A DNA stretch of 14,146 bases. Source: DATKMP01 sp035541775. Its GTDB lineage: Bacteria > Bacteroidota > Ignavibacteria > UBA10030. Made by a program: the position numbers and the translations under genes. The number at the start of each line of letters is the position of its first letter. Positions within the stretch are counted from its first letter, which is position 1. The stretch covers positions 1 to 14,146 of the forward strand of contig DATKMP010000088.1 in assembly GCA_035541775.1 (NCBI GenBank), in the 5' to 3' direction. The notes under the pieces were generated by a model. It was not told the DNA's origin, did not search any database, and worked only from the letters and a program-made list of their open reading frames with translations. Positions 7,692 to 14,146 of this stretch are shown in pieces.

Positions 7692-7766
7692 TGGGCGCTA
7701 CTGGGATCGAACCAGTGACCTTACGCGTGTGAGGCGTACGCTCTGAACCAGCTGAGCTAAGCGCCC
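7692..7766 (-). tRNA. trnV: tRNA-Val, anticodon CAC
   Basis: The minus strand folds as a full cloverleaf of 75 bases. The acceptor stem is GGGCGCT with AGCGCCC and a discriminator A at 7692. The D arm is GCTC/GAGC. The anticodon stem TACGC/GCGTA encloses CTCACAC, giving anticodon CAC (7731-7729), which reads GUG. The T arm is ACTGG-TTCGATC-CCAGT. The 3' CCA is not encoded (A is followed by CAA), so it must be added after transcription. It has its own promoter and terminator, so it is a single-gene unit. Confidence 0.96.
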
Positions 7767-7781
7767 TTGAGCGACACTCTT

Positions 7782-7810
7782 AATATACGAACACTTTGCT
7801 CACGCCGCAA
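7782..7810 (-). promoter_or_regulatory. Promoter of tRNA-Val
   Basis: On the minus strand TTGCGG (7810-7805) and TATATT (7787-7782) are 17 bases apart, with the -10 box ending 15 bases before the mature tRNA. The -35 box matches only TTG, but the spacing and the -10 are the same as for the tRNA-Ala promoter nearby. Confidence 0.6.
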
Positions 7811-7837
7811 GCGGACGAACCATAAGAAGGGATAACC

Positions 7838-8251
7838 TTAGTTACAATATTTATCCAGCGCATACGAAGCATTCGCGTTACCTAACTTAACCGCCATTTT
7901 AAAATCATCGCACGATTCTTTTTTCTTTTTCATCCCGACCTTTGCCATTCCGCGCATATAATATGCATCGGCATATTTGGGATTACATTCTATCGCCATG
8001 GTAAAATCCGTGATAGCGCCAGCGTAATCTTTAAGATTATATTTGCTGATGCCTCGATAATAGTACGGCTTGGGTTCCGATGGATGCTGCTCAATCACCT
8101 TGGTAAAATCTGTAATCGCTCCATAGTAATTACCACTTGATACTTTATTCAATCCGCTGTCATACAAATTGCCCTGGTCTTGTGCATGGACAATGCTCAC
8201 GTGGATTGTCATCACTATGGCGAGAGTAAAACAAACTATTCCTTTTTTCAT
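7838..8251 (-). CDS. Secreted tetratricopeptide repeat protein
   Basis: A 137-residue protein. Residues 1-23 are a clear Sec signal (MKKG, hydrophobic core, VHA before QDQG), so the mature part should be periplasmic or outside the cell. Three TPR units follow, at about 28-59, 62-93 and 96-125. The first two are near copies (NYYGAITDFTKVIEQHP and DYAGAITDFTMAIECNP). The end ALDKYCN resembles small TPR proteins of Bacteroidota relatives. TPRs form a protein-binding superhelix; the partner cannot be told from sequence. AGGAG lies 8 bases before the ATG, supporting this start. It begins 109 bases after the DUF971 gene with no clear terminator between, so read-through is possible. Confidence 0.88.
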   Translation of the reverse strand: MKKGIVCFTLAIVMTIHVSIVHAQDQGNLYDSGLNKVSSGNYYGAITDFTKVIEQHPSEPKPYYYRGISKYNLKDYAGAITDFTMAIECNPKYADAYYMRGMAKVGMKKKKESCDDFKMAVKLGNANASYALDKYCN

Positions 8252-8301
8252 TGTAACAGCTCCTGACTCACTCCATGAATCAATTAAACAATTTCATTTC
8301 T

Positions 8302-8341
8302 GTGCTCTTTTACCTGCGCACAAGAGTAGCACTTTTTATTT
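8302..8341 (+). terminator. Terminator-like hairpin facing the plus strand
   Basis: GTGCTCTT (8302-8309) pairs with AAGAG and AGCAC around 8322-8332, with a 3-base bulge, and on the plus strand is followed by TTTTTATTT. No plus-strand gene leads into it. It lies in the leader or promoter zone of the TPR gene, where it could shield against antisense transcription or be chance. Confidence 0.25.
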
Positions 8342-8360
8342 GAGAACGCAAGAAAAATTT

Positions 8361-8693
8361 TTATTCTGCTTCTCTTTTTTTTGATAAACAACGCGGGCAT
8401 TCGCACATGGCTCTCAGTACCTGCCAAGGATATATTCCGGTATTATGTCCATCGCCCCATGAAATTTGCAACGCATAGTGCCCTACCGTTTCAAGATGCT
8501 GTAAATCATATTTTCCCGGTAAGGCAGGGCTTTGTTGTGGTTTGTATGTTCGCAGCAAGACCGTTTCGCCCTGACATGCGGCGCAAGGGCAATGATCGCG
8601 GAGCGTTTGCAAGGAAATTTCACTTTCATGTCCATCGTTCCATGTAATACCTAATTTTTCCGGAGTGGACAATCGAATTTGCTTTGGAATCAT
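8361..8693 (-). CDS. DUF971 (gamma-butyrobetaine hydroxylase-like N-terminal domain) protein
   Basis: A 110-residue single-domain protein. It has the DUF971 pattern: a beta-rich segment with WNDGHESEI, LRDHCPCAACQGE at 31-43, then WGDGHNTGIYPWQVLR at 79-94 and CECPRC at 97-102. In the family such cysteine groups are thought to bind zinc or an iron-sulfur cluster, and stand-alone members often accompany iron-sulfur carrier proteins. The enzyme activity of the large hydroxylase is not expected from this domain alone. I chose the ATG at 8693 because GAGGT lies 5 bases upstream and because the longer open frame to 8801 would translate the tRNA-Ala gene. The gene begins 50 bases after that tRNA, with only a terminator between, so its transcripts probably come from read-through. 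Confidence 0.9.
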   Translation of the reverse strand: MIPKQIRLSTPEKLGITWNDGHESEISLQTLRDHCPCAACQGETVLLRTYKPQQSPALPGKYDLQHLETVGHYALQISWGDGHNTGIYPWQVLRAMCECPRCLSKKREAE

Positions 8694-8704
8694 TCTGACC
8701 TCAT

Positions 8705-8741
8705 CCAAAAATAAAAAAGGACAATCAAAAGACTGTCCTTT
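8705..8741 (-). terminator. Terminator after tRNA-Ala, in the DUF971 leader
   Basis: AAAGGACA (8716-8723) pairs with TGTCCTTT (8734-8741) over a 10-base loop. On the minus strand the stem is followed by TTTTATTTTT, a good intrinsic terminator 2 bases past the tRNA. The T-tract ends about 11 bases before the DUF971 start codon, so the terminator fills nearly the whole leader of that gene. Confidence 0.8.
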
Positions 8742-8743
8742 CG

Positions 8744-8817
8744 TGGACCGTACCGGGCTCGAACCGGTGACCTCCACAATGCCATTGTGGCGCTCTCCCA
8801 TGCTGAGCTAACGGCCC
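8744..8817 (-). tRNA. trnA: tRNA-Ala, anticodon GGC
   Basis: A 74-base cloverleaf on the minus strand. The acceptor stem GGGCCGT/ACGGTCC contains the G3-U70 wobble pair, the identity element for alanyl-tRNA synthetase. The D arm is GCTC/GAGC. The anticodon stem CCACA/TGTGG encloses ATGGCAT with anticodon GGC (8783-8781), reading GCC and GCU. The T arm is ACCGG-TTCGAGC-CCGGT, and the discriminator is A. CCA is not encoded. A strong promoter precedes it and an intrinsic terminator follows it. Confidence 0.97.
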
Positions 8818-8830
8818 ATATTCTCTTTCT

Positions 8831-8859
8831 AATATACCCAAGCATTCAAGGAAAGTCAA
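8831..8859 (-). promoter_or_regulatory. Sigma-70-type promoter of tRNA-Ala
   Basis: On the minus strand TTGACT (8859-8854) and TATATT (8836-8831) are 17 bases apart, each matching the consensus at 5 of 6 positions. The mature tRNA begins 13 bases after the -10 box. This is the best promoter in the window. Confidence 0.8.
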
Positions 8860-8870
8860 CGAGAAATTAT

Positions 8871-8899
8871 TTGCAGAGTGAATTGCATTTCTGTATCTT
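8871..8899 (+). promoter_or_regulatory. Candidate promoter of the cytochrome-like lipoprotein
   Basis: On the plus strand TTGCAG (8871-8876) and TATCTT (8894-8899) are 17 bases apart, which would start transcription about 17 bases before the ATG. It stands back to back with the tRNA-Ala promoter. Box matches are modest (3 and 4 of 6). Confidence 0.35.
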
Positions 8900-8922
8900 A
8901 AGAGAAAAGAGTTTTGAGCGCG

Positions 8923-9336
8923 ATGAATCCAAAAATAAAAATATTGTTTTTTTCTCTCCTTGTTTCATATATCATTCTCATGCTGTGTTCGTCATGTAAA
9001 GATCAAGGCAACAATAATTTCCAATCCAATATTGTTTTTCCCGATACGGGCCATATTAGTTTTACAATTTATGTTCAACCTCTGTTTCAACAAACTTGTG
9101 TGGCGGCACAGTGCCATGGCGGAAGCAATCCCGTCGATGGGCTTGACCTTACGGCACCATGCTGGGATGCAATTCATGATTACAAAGCAGGTGTTTTGGT
9201 GGGATCCAACAGTCTCCTCTATAAACGTATCGCAGGAATTGGATATACGCGCATGCCGCCGCAAAATTATCCTGCCCTCACAACCAACCAAATTAACGGG
9301 GTCAAACGATGGCTCGACCAAGGGGCCGGGTATTAA
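8923..9336 (+). CDS. Lipoprotein with a CX4CH c-type cytochrome motif
   Basis: A 137-residue protein with an N-terminal hydrophobic segment and Cys25 (LCSSC), a probable though not ideal lipobox, so it should be anchored in the periplasm. The sequence around residues 53-66 (PLFQQTCVAAQCHGG) contains CX4CH, a spacing of two extra residues relative to CXXCH. Later parts match small cytochrome domains of the planctomycete-type (PSCyt-like) families: GLDL at 73-76, YKRI near 100, RMPP at 110-113 and LTTNQINGVKRWLDQGA at 119-135. M111 could be the distal haem ligand. It would carry one covalent haem if the cytochrome c assembly machinery accepts the spacing. An in-frame TTG lies 9 bases upstream, but the ATG is preferred. 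It is the only plus-strand gene here, and its TAA overlaps the nadK stop. Role unknown; electron transfer is inferred. Confidence 0.82.
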   Translation: MNPKIKILFFSLLVSYIILMLCSSCKDQGNNNFQSNIVFPDTGHISFTIYVQPLFQQTCVAAQCHGGSNPVDGLDLTAPCWDAIHDYKAGVLVGSNSLLYKRIAGIGYTRMPPQNYPALTTNQINGVKRWLDQGAGY

Positions 9337-10226
9337 TGGTGCAGTTCTGTGGCGCGCCCATCTTTTCCCCAGTTCAATTTTCGGCGCAAGACGTCATAAA
9401 AATTCGTGTTCAACCGTTTGACTAATTGCACCGGTGAAGGTGCTTTTCGAATCGTCAGTTCTACAGGCGGCTTGCCGAGTTTTTCCGGTTGTCCATCGAC
9501 AGCAAGATAGACGTTGTTGTATGCAGATTCGACGCGCAATCGAATAACCGAATCATCCGGTACAATAACCGTACGTGCCGTCAAGGTGTGCGGGCATATC
9601 GGGCTGAGTAAAATCGAATGTGTGGTCGGCGTGACAATCGGGCCTCCGTTCGAGAGTGCATAAGCCGTAGAACCCGTTGGCGTCGCAATAATTAATCCGT
9701 CGCCTCGAAACGTCGAAAGGTATTCATCATTGACAAACGTCTTGATACTGACCATGCGCGAAGAGTTGCTCAACGCAAGAACAATATCATTTAAGGCAGC
9801 ATCGTTCAAGAGCGTATTGCCGAGGCTCGCTTGCAGCGTCATTCGTTCTTCAAGACGATACTTCCCCTGTAACACTTCGGTCACGCACATATCCAATTCT
9901 TCCACAGGGACTTCCGCAAGAAATCCAAGCGAACCAAGATTCACGCCGAGCAGTGGAATATGATGACTGCCGATCATGCGTGCGGTGCGCAACATGGTGC
10001 CATCGCCGCCGACAGAAATAAGCATATCGCACAACGAGGGCAATTTGTTTTCTGCGGCAATCGAAACTTTTTTTAGCACTAATGGATTAATTTTATTTTT
10101 GAGTGCCGCAGCCAACACGTCGTGTAAAACGCACGGGGCTTGCTCTGCCTGAAATCGTTCGAGCAATCGTTCAACGATGAAGGGCAGATCTTCTTTTTCC
10201 ATATTTCCTGTTATACCGAATCGCAT
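9333..10226 (-). CDS. nadK: NAD kinase
   Basis: A 297-residue cytoplasmic enzyme that phosphorylates NAD to NADP with ATP or polyphosphate. Key parts are visible: GGDGT at 73-77 with catalytic D75, GVNLGSLGFL at 94-103, ND at 146-147 (most homologues have NE), RGDGLIIATPTGSTAYALSNGGP at 174-196 (the loop that binds NAD and closes the dimer site), and VDGQ near 244-247. The length is normal. The start overlaps the DUF1844 gene by 16 bases and has no strong Shine-Dalgarno, so translation is probably coupled. It is the last gene of the leuS operon. Its stop codon overlaps the convergent lipoprotein gene, so no terminator fits between them; transcription must end inside one of the genes. Confidence 0.96.
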   Translation of the reverse strand: MRFGITGNMEKEDLPFIVERLLERFQAEQAPCVLHDVLAAALKNKINPLVLKKVSIAAENKLPSLCDMLISVGGDGTMLRTARMIGSHHIPLLGVNLGSLGFLAEVPVEELDMCVTEVLQGKYRLEERMTLQASLGNTLLNDAALNDIVLALSNSSRMVSIKTFVNDEYLSTFRGDGLIIATPTGSTAYALSNGGPIVTPTTHSILLSPICPHTLTARTVIVPDDSVIRLRVESAYNNVYLAVDGQPEKLGKPPVELTIRKAPSPVQLVKRLNTNFYDVLRRKLNWGKDGRATELHH

Positions 10227-10528
10227 GAGTCTGCTTTCGAGGGCGTTGTTTCAGCGGATGGTTTTTTATCGTTCGCAGCTTCATCCACGTAAGTGATTTT
10301 TAATTCCTGAATCACCGACTTCAACAATTTTGTTTCATCGGCAGTCAGGTTGCCGCGCGTTTTTGCTTCCAACATATCTAACAAATCAATCGTCATTTGT
10401 GCCTGCGCTAAATCTTTTTCGATTTTGTCCGTTATCGGATTTTTACTCCGTCCCATCTGCTGTGCGGCTGCTGCTTGAAACGTCATCACCAATCCGAAAA
10501 ATAACGATGTATGTTTATCCATTTCCAT
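10211..10528 (-). CDS. DUF1844 domain protein
   Basis: A 105-residue protein of the DUF1844 family. Diagnostic parts are SLFFGLVMTFQAAAAQQMG at about 8-26, DLAQAQMTIDLLDMLEAKT at 39-57, RGNLTADETKLLKSVIQELKITYV at 58-81, and a charged, Ser/Thr-rich tail that is probably disordered. The N-terminal stretch looks hydrophobic but is most likely an amphipathic helix. The function of the family is not known; it recurs in Chlorobi, Acidobacteria and delta-proteobacteria next to housekeeping genes. GGAA lies about 10 bases before the ATG; a second ATG two codons later is possible. It begins 3 bases after the glycosyltransferase and overlaps nadK. Confidence 0.9.
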   Translation of the reverse strand: MEMDKHTSLFFGLVMTFQAAAAQQMGRSKNPITDKIEKDLAQAQMTIDLLDMLEAKTRGNLTADETKLLKSVIQELKITYVDEAANDKKPSAETTPSKADSCDSV

Positions 10529-10531
10529 TAT

Positions 10532-11287
10532 TCAAGTTCCTTGCTTCGATAGTTCCCAATGCTTGGCATATTTCGTAAACACGTAATTGGCAGAACAAAC
10601 ACAGAGTATCAATCCCGGTATACCGTCTAAGAATCCCAATCGAATGAAATACATCTTGATGAAAATCCAGACCGGATTAAACAGAAGTGTGGAGAGATGA
10701 AATTTCTTTCCACGGTCTGCCAATTCTTCCGCCGCAAGTGTTGTATAGCGATTATATTTTTCATAGTAATGAAATAAATCCGGATCGGTATAGTGCAATA
10801 AATTATTTTTGAATGCACCGATCGCTCCATCTATTTCCAGATGTTCATGCACTTTCGTCGCCGATATTTTTCCAGCAAATTTTTTAAACAATCGCTCCAC
10901 TCTTCCCGGATACCAGCCGCAATGATTGATCCAGGCACCAAGAAAATTTGCTCTTCGCGGCATGCTGTATGCTGCATAAGGACTATGTTCCAATGCAAGA
11001 ACCGACAGAATTTCTTCGCGCAATTCCGGCGTTACTCGCTCATCTGCATCGAGCCAGAGAATCCATTCTCCAACCGATTGACTCATCGCGAAATTTTTTG
11101 CCGCGCCAAATCCATCCCAGTCACGCTGAAATATCTTTACATTGAACTCTTTTGCAATCGCAATAGTATTATCCGTACTGTATGAATCGACCATCACAAT
11201 CTCATCCGCCCATCGTACCGATTCCAGACAGGCGCGAATGTTCTGTTCTTCGTTTTTGGTGATGATGATAACGGATAATTTGTGCAT
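10532..11287 (-). CDS. Family 2 glycosyltransferase, WaaE/KdtX-like
   Basis: A 251-residue GT-A glycosyltransferase. It begins LSVIIITKNEEQNI, has VDSYSTDNT at 33-41, RDWDGFGAAKNFA at 55-67 and the metal-binding DAD at 80-82, followed by GWYPGRVERLF at 124-134 and KVHEHL at 145-150. These match the WaaE-like group, which adds a sugar to the inner core of lipopolysaccharide or to related surface glycans from a nucleotide sugar. The C-terminal quarter (about 200-240) is hydrophobic and probably rests on the inner face of the cytoplasmic membrane. AGGA lies 6 bases before the ATG, and the gene starts 2 bases after leuS. The exact sugar and acceptor cannot be read from sequence. Confidence 0.9.
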   Translation of the reverse strand: MHKLSVIIITKNEEQNIRACLESVRWADEIVMVDSYSTDNTIAIAKEFNVKIFQRDWDGFGAAKNFAMSQSVGEWILWLDADERVTPELREEILSVLALEHSPYAAYSMPRRANFLGAWINHCGWYPGRVERLFKKFAGKISATKVHEHLEIDGAIGAFKNNLLHYTDPDLFHYYEKYNRYTTLAAEELADRGKKFHLSTLLFNPVWIFIKMYFIRLGFLDGIPGLILCVCSANYVFTKYAKHWELSKQGT

Positions 11288-11289
11288 CG

Positions 11290-13962
11290 TTATCCTGCCA
11301 CAACAATGTTGACTAATTTTTTCGGAACGACGATCTTTTTGATGATCTTTTTTCCATCCGTATACTTTTTCACATTCGCATCAGCGAGTGCAAGTGCTTC
11401 TAACTGTTCATTCGGCGTATCCGGAGAAACAGATGCTTTCGAGCGAATTTTTCCGTTCACCTGAAAAACAATATCGATAGTCGTTTCTGCACACTTCGCT
11501 TCGTCGAATGCAGGCCATGGTTCGTACGCAAGAGATTTTACATGCCCAAACTTCTGCCACAATTCTTCTGCAAGATGCGGAGCGAACGGTGCGAGCAACT
11601 GGATAAATCCTTCCATTTCCTTTTTCGGTTTGACTTCCAACTTCATCGCATCGTTTAAGAAAATCATCATCTGCGAAATGGCCGTATTGAAACGCAGCCC
11701 TTCAATATCGTCGCCGACTTTTTTCACTGTTTGATGATATAACCGTTCGAAGTCCGCCGTCGGTGTTGCATCTTGAATCGACGCATCGAGTTTTCCTTCT
11801 TCAGTCATATACAATCGCCAAACTCGATTTAAAAATCTGAATACACCTTCCACACCGCGTGTGCTCCACGGTTTCATTTCTTCTAACGGTCCCATGAACA
11901 TTTCAAACAACCGCATTGCGTCTGCGCCGTATTGCGCAACAACAGCATCCGGATTGACGACATTGCCCCACGATTTGGACATCTTGCGAGAATCTTCACC
12001 GAGAATAATTCCCTGATGCCGCAGTTTTACGAACGGTTCTTTCGTGCTCACATATCCGAGATCGAACAACACTTTATGCCAGAAACGTGAGTAAATAAGA
12101 TGCAGCACTGCGTGTTCCGCACCGCCGACATATAAGTCGATCGGCATCCAGTATTTTTCTTTTTCCGGATCGATAAATTGCTTTTGATTTTTCGGATCGA
12201 TAAATCGGAGATAGTACCAGCACGAACCAGCCCATTGCGGCATCGTGTTCGTCTCGCGCCGTCCTTTCAATCCGGATTTTTTATCGACTACATTTACCCA
12301 GTTGGTAGCAAGTGCAAGCGGCGATTCCGTCGTTCCACTCGGTTGAAATTTTTCTAAGTTCGGAAGCACGAGCGGCAATTCGCTTTCCTCGACTGTTGTC
12401 ATCGTTCCGTCTTCCAGATGAATAATCGGAATCGGTTCACCCCAATATCGCTGTCGTGAGAATAACCAATCGCGCAATTTATATTGCACCGTTCCCTTGC
12501 CGACGCCTTTACTCACCAACCACTCAGTAATTTTCTTTTTCGCTTCCGGCGTCTTCAATCCATTCAAGGAAATTTCATGATTGGATGAATTGAAAGTAAT
12601 ACCATCTCCCGTGAAACAAACTCCTTCCGTATAAGTACCAATTACTTTTCCTCCGTCATCAAAAATAGATTGTGTGATTTTTCTTTCACCATTCCATTCC
12701 CTCATCTTAACACTTTGTGTATCAGGTTCAGCAACAACGTAACGAATTTCTAAATCATATTTACTTGCGAATTCCATATCGCGGTCATCGTGTCCCGGCA
12801 CAGCCATAATAGCTCCGGTGCCGTAACCCATCAAGACATAATCCGCAATCCAGATCGGAATTTCTTTTCCGTTGGTCGGATTGATAGCATACCCGCCGGT
12901 GAACACGCCGCTTTTTTCTTTCTCGGTTCCACGTTCCAGATCGCTTTTGTGCGATGCGGCTTTACGATATTCTTCCACGGCTTTTAATTGTTCCGTTGTT
13001 GTCAGCGAAAGCACAAACGGATGCTCCGGCGCAAGAACCATATACGTTGCACCGAACAATGTATCGGGACGTGTGGTGAAGATGCGCAGCTTCTCGCTTC
13101 GTCCTTTCATCGCAAAATCAACTTCGGCACCTTCCGAACGCCCGATCCAATTGCGTTGCTGCTCCAATGTCGATATCGGCCAATCGAGTTCGTTCGTATC
13201 TTCTAACAATCGCTCTGCATACGCGGTAATGCGCATCATCCATTGTTTCATCGGACGGCGTTCGACGGTGTATCCTTTTTCCACCCACTCGTTCACTTCT
13301 TCGTTCGCAAGCACGGTGCCGAGTTTTTCGCACCAGTTCACGGGAATTTCCGCAACGTATGCTAATCGAAACTTTGCGATAAAATCATGTTTTTCTTTTT
13401 TAGATTTCTTCTTCCACTCATCGGCAGAAAAGTTCTGTTCGATATTTAAATTCTTGGTTCCGTTTGCGGCAAGTTCTTTTTCAAGAGTTGCAATCGGGCA
13501 CGCTTTCTTTGCTCGCGGATCGAACCACGAGTTATAGATTTGCAAAAATATCCACTGCGTCCATTTATAATATTCCGGATCGGTAGTGTTGACTTCGCGC
13601 TGCCAGTCGTAACTCAATCCCAGCATTTTTATCTGACGGCGAAAATTATCGATGTTCTGATTCGTCGTTACGCTGGGATGAATATTCGTCTGCATCGCGT
13701 AACGTTCTGCCGGCAAACCGAATGCATCCCATCCCATCGGATGCAAAACGGAAAAACCTTTCGTGCGTTTGTAACGGCATAAAATATCCGTTGCCGTGTA
13801 TCCTTCCGGATGCCCGACATGCAAACCCGCACCGGAGGGATATGGAAACATATCCAGCACATACACTTTTTTCTTTGCTTCATTATCCGCAACATGGAAC
13901 GTCTGCTCGCGTTCCCAGTACTCCTGCCACTTCTTTTCAATTCCTAAAAAATCATAACTCAT
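11290..13962 (-). CDS. leuS: Leucyl-tRNA synthetase
   Basis: An 890-residue class I synthetase that charges tRNA-Leu. It has the HIGH motif as HVGH (48-51), the KMSKS motif at 660-664 within RKMSKSWGNVVNPD, the WIGRSEGAE junction to the editing domain, the editing motifs TTRPDTLFGATY and YGTGAIMAVPGHDDRD, and the anticodon and C-terminal domains ending KKIVVPKKLVNIVVAG. An insert of about 50 residues (near 148-205, Lys-rich) precedes AYVAEIPVNWCEKLGTVLANEEV. I recall such an insert from Bacteroidota/Chlorobi enzymes, and the usual zinc cysteines there are missing. The start MSYDFLGIEKKWQEYW is standard; the Shine-Dalgarno is weak (AAGAAG). It heads the leuS, glycosyltransferase, DUF1844, nadK operon. 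Confidence 0.98.
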   Translation of the reverse strand: MSYDFLGIEKKWQEYWEREQTFHVADNEAKKKVYVLDMFPYPSGAGLHVGHPEGYTATDILCRYKRTKGFSVLHPMGWDAFGLPAERYAMQTNIHPSVTTNQNIDNFRRQIKMLGLSYDWQREVNTTDPEYYKWTQWIFLQIYNSWFDPRAKKACPIATLEKELAANGTKNLNIEQNFSADEWKKKSKKEKHDFIAKFRLAYVAEIPVNWCEKLGTVLANEEVNEWVEKGYTVERRPMKQWMMRITAYAERLLEDTNELDWPISTLEQQRNWIGRSEGAEVDFAMKGRSEKLRIFTTRPDTLFGATYMVLAPEHPFVLSLTTTEQLKAVEEYRKAASHKSDLERGTEKEKSGVFTGGYAINPTNGKEIPIWIADYVLMGYGTGAIMAVPGHDDRDMEFASKYDLEIRYVVAEPDTQSVKMREWNGERKITQSIFDDGGKVIGTYTEGVCFTGDGITFNSSNHEISLNGLKTPEAKKKITEWLVSKGVGKGTVQYKLRDWLFSRQRYWGEPIPIIHLEDGTMTTVEESELPLVLPNLEKFQPSGTTESPLALATNWVNVVDKKSGLKGRRETNTMPQWAGSCWYYLRFIDPKNQKQFIDPEKEKYWMPIDLYVGGAEHAVLHLIYSRFWHKVLFDLGYVSTKEPFVKLRHQGIILGEDSRKMSKSWGNVVNPDAVVAQYGADAMRLFEMFMGPLEEMKPWSTRGVEGVFRFLNRVWRLYMTEEGKLDASIQDATPTADFERLYHQTVKKVGDDIEGLRFNTAISQMMIFLNDAMKLEVKPKKEMEGFIQLLAPFAPHLAEELWQKFGHVKSLAYEPWPAFDEAKCAETTIDIVFQVNGKIRSKASVSPDTPNEQLEALALADANVKKYTDGKKIIKKIVVPKKLVNIVVAG

Positions 13963-14146
13963 TAGCTATCAACTTCTTTCTTTTTCCGTAATATACTGAA
14001 ACGAATACTATGAAATGTAAGGAAACAGTGCGGCAAGTTCAATGGATGATTGAGACGAAAATAGATGGGTTATAATATTGATTACTTAAAGAAACCTTAA
14101 ACTAATTTCGTAATATTTTAGCTGAAGTCTTGGATTAGACAATATT
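13963..14146. other. Region upstream of leuS
   Basis: The last 184 bases hold no convincing gene. On the minus strand TTGAAC (14042-14037) and TACATTTC (14019-14012) lie 20 bases apart counting from TTG, a loose match to the Bacteroidota-type promoter, but the match is weak. I see no T-box or other leader structure for leuS. Confidence 0.4.

Noticed and set aside
8694..8801. Upstream extension of the DUF971 frame
   Set aside because: It would translate the tRNA-Ala gene and its terminator; the family domain begins at the ATG at 8693, which has its own GAGGT.
12872..13537. Long plus-strand open frame of 221 codons opposite leuS
   Set aside because: Shadow of leuS, whose motifs are unambiguous in this stretch.
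14050..14076. Plus-strand TTGAGA and TATAAT near the right edge
   Set aside because: Good boxes, but the spacer is only 15 bases and no plus-strand gene follows in the window.
1..14146. Mobile element, integron, CRISPR or attachment site that could explain the beta-lactamase
   Set aside because: I saw no transposase, integrase, terminal inverted repeat, regular spaced repeat or duplicated tRNA end. Either the transfer left no such trace or the gene is old.

Overview
The window looks like a chromosomal segment from an anaerobic or facultative bacterium of the Bacteroidota/Chlorobiota/Ignavibacteriota (FCB) group. The pointers are a leucyl-tRNA synthetase with the long insert ahead of its editing domain that I associate with that group, a DUF1844 protein beside NAD kinase, a DUF971 protein, a CX4CH cytochrome lipoprotein, weak or absent Shine-Dalgarno sites on several genes, and tRNA genes without encoded CCA. 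The -35/-10 boxes before the tRNAs look like ordinary sigma-70 promoters, not the Bacteroides TTTG/TAnnTTTG type. That leans toward the Chlorobi/Ignavibacteria side. The placement is inference. Nearly everything is on the minus strand, so the transcription order runs from high to low coordinates.

Region 1 (about 1-5650, minus strand) is a heterodisulfide-reductase-type electron transfer operon: hdrC, hdrB, hdrA, mvhD, then a subclass B1 metallo-beta-lactamase, then a 12-cysteine ferredoxin-type protein whose stop codon lies 3 bases from the window edge. HdrABC with MvhD is the core of a flavin-based electron-bifurcating complex. HdrA carries FAD and several [4Fe-4S] clusters, HdrB the non-cubane cluster site, HdrC links the two, and MvhD brings electrons in. 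No hydrogenase or formate dehydrogenase catalytic subunit is visible. The electron donor is either beyond position 1 or elsewhere in the genome. The beta-lactamase is the surprise: it keeps every zinc ligand of a CcrA-like B1 enzyme, is clearly more AT-rich than its neighbours, and sits 8 and 6 bases from the flanking redox genes.

Region 2 (5481-7612) is a 305-base gap with a candidate operon promoter and a hairpin, then ygiQ, a radical SAM protein of unknown reaction.

Region 3 (7640-8860) has two small minus-strand transcription units, each headed by a tRNA: tRNA-Ala(GGC), a terminator and a DUF971 protein, then a secreted TPR protein, and separately tRNA-Val(CAC) with its own terminator. 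Both tRNAs have recognisable promoters with the same -10 box and a 17-base spacer.

Region 4 (8871-9336) holds the only plus-strand gene, a lipoprotein with a CX4CH c-type haem motif. Its stop codon overlaps that of the convergent nadK.

Region 5 (9333-13962, minus) is a tight housekeeping operon: leuS, a WaaE-like family 2 glycosyltransferase, a DUF1844 protein and nadK, with gaps of 2 and 3 bases and an overlap of 16. I see no insertion sequence, CRISPR array, integrase or prophage gene.
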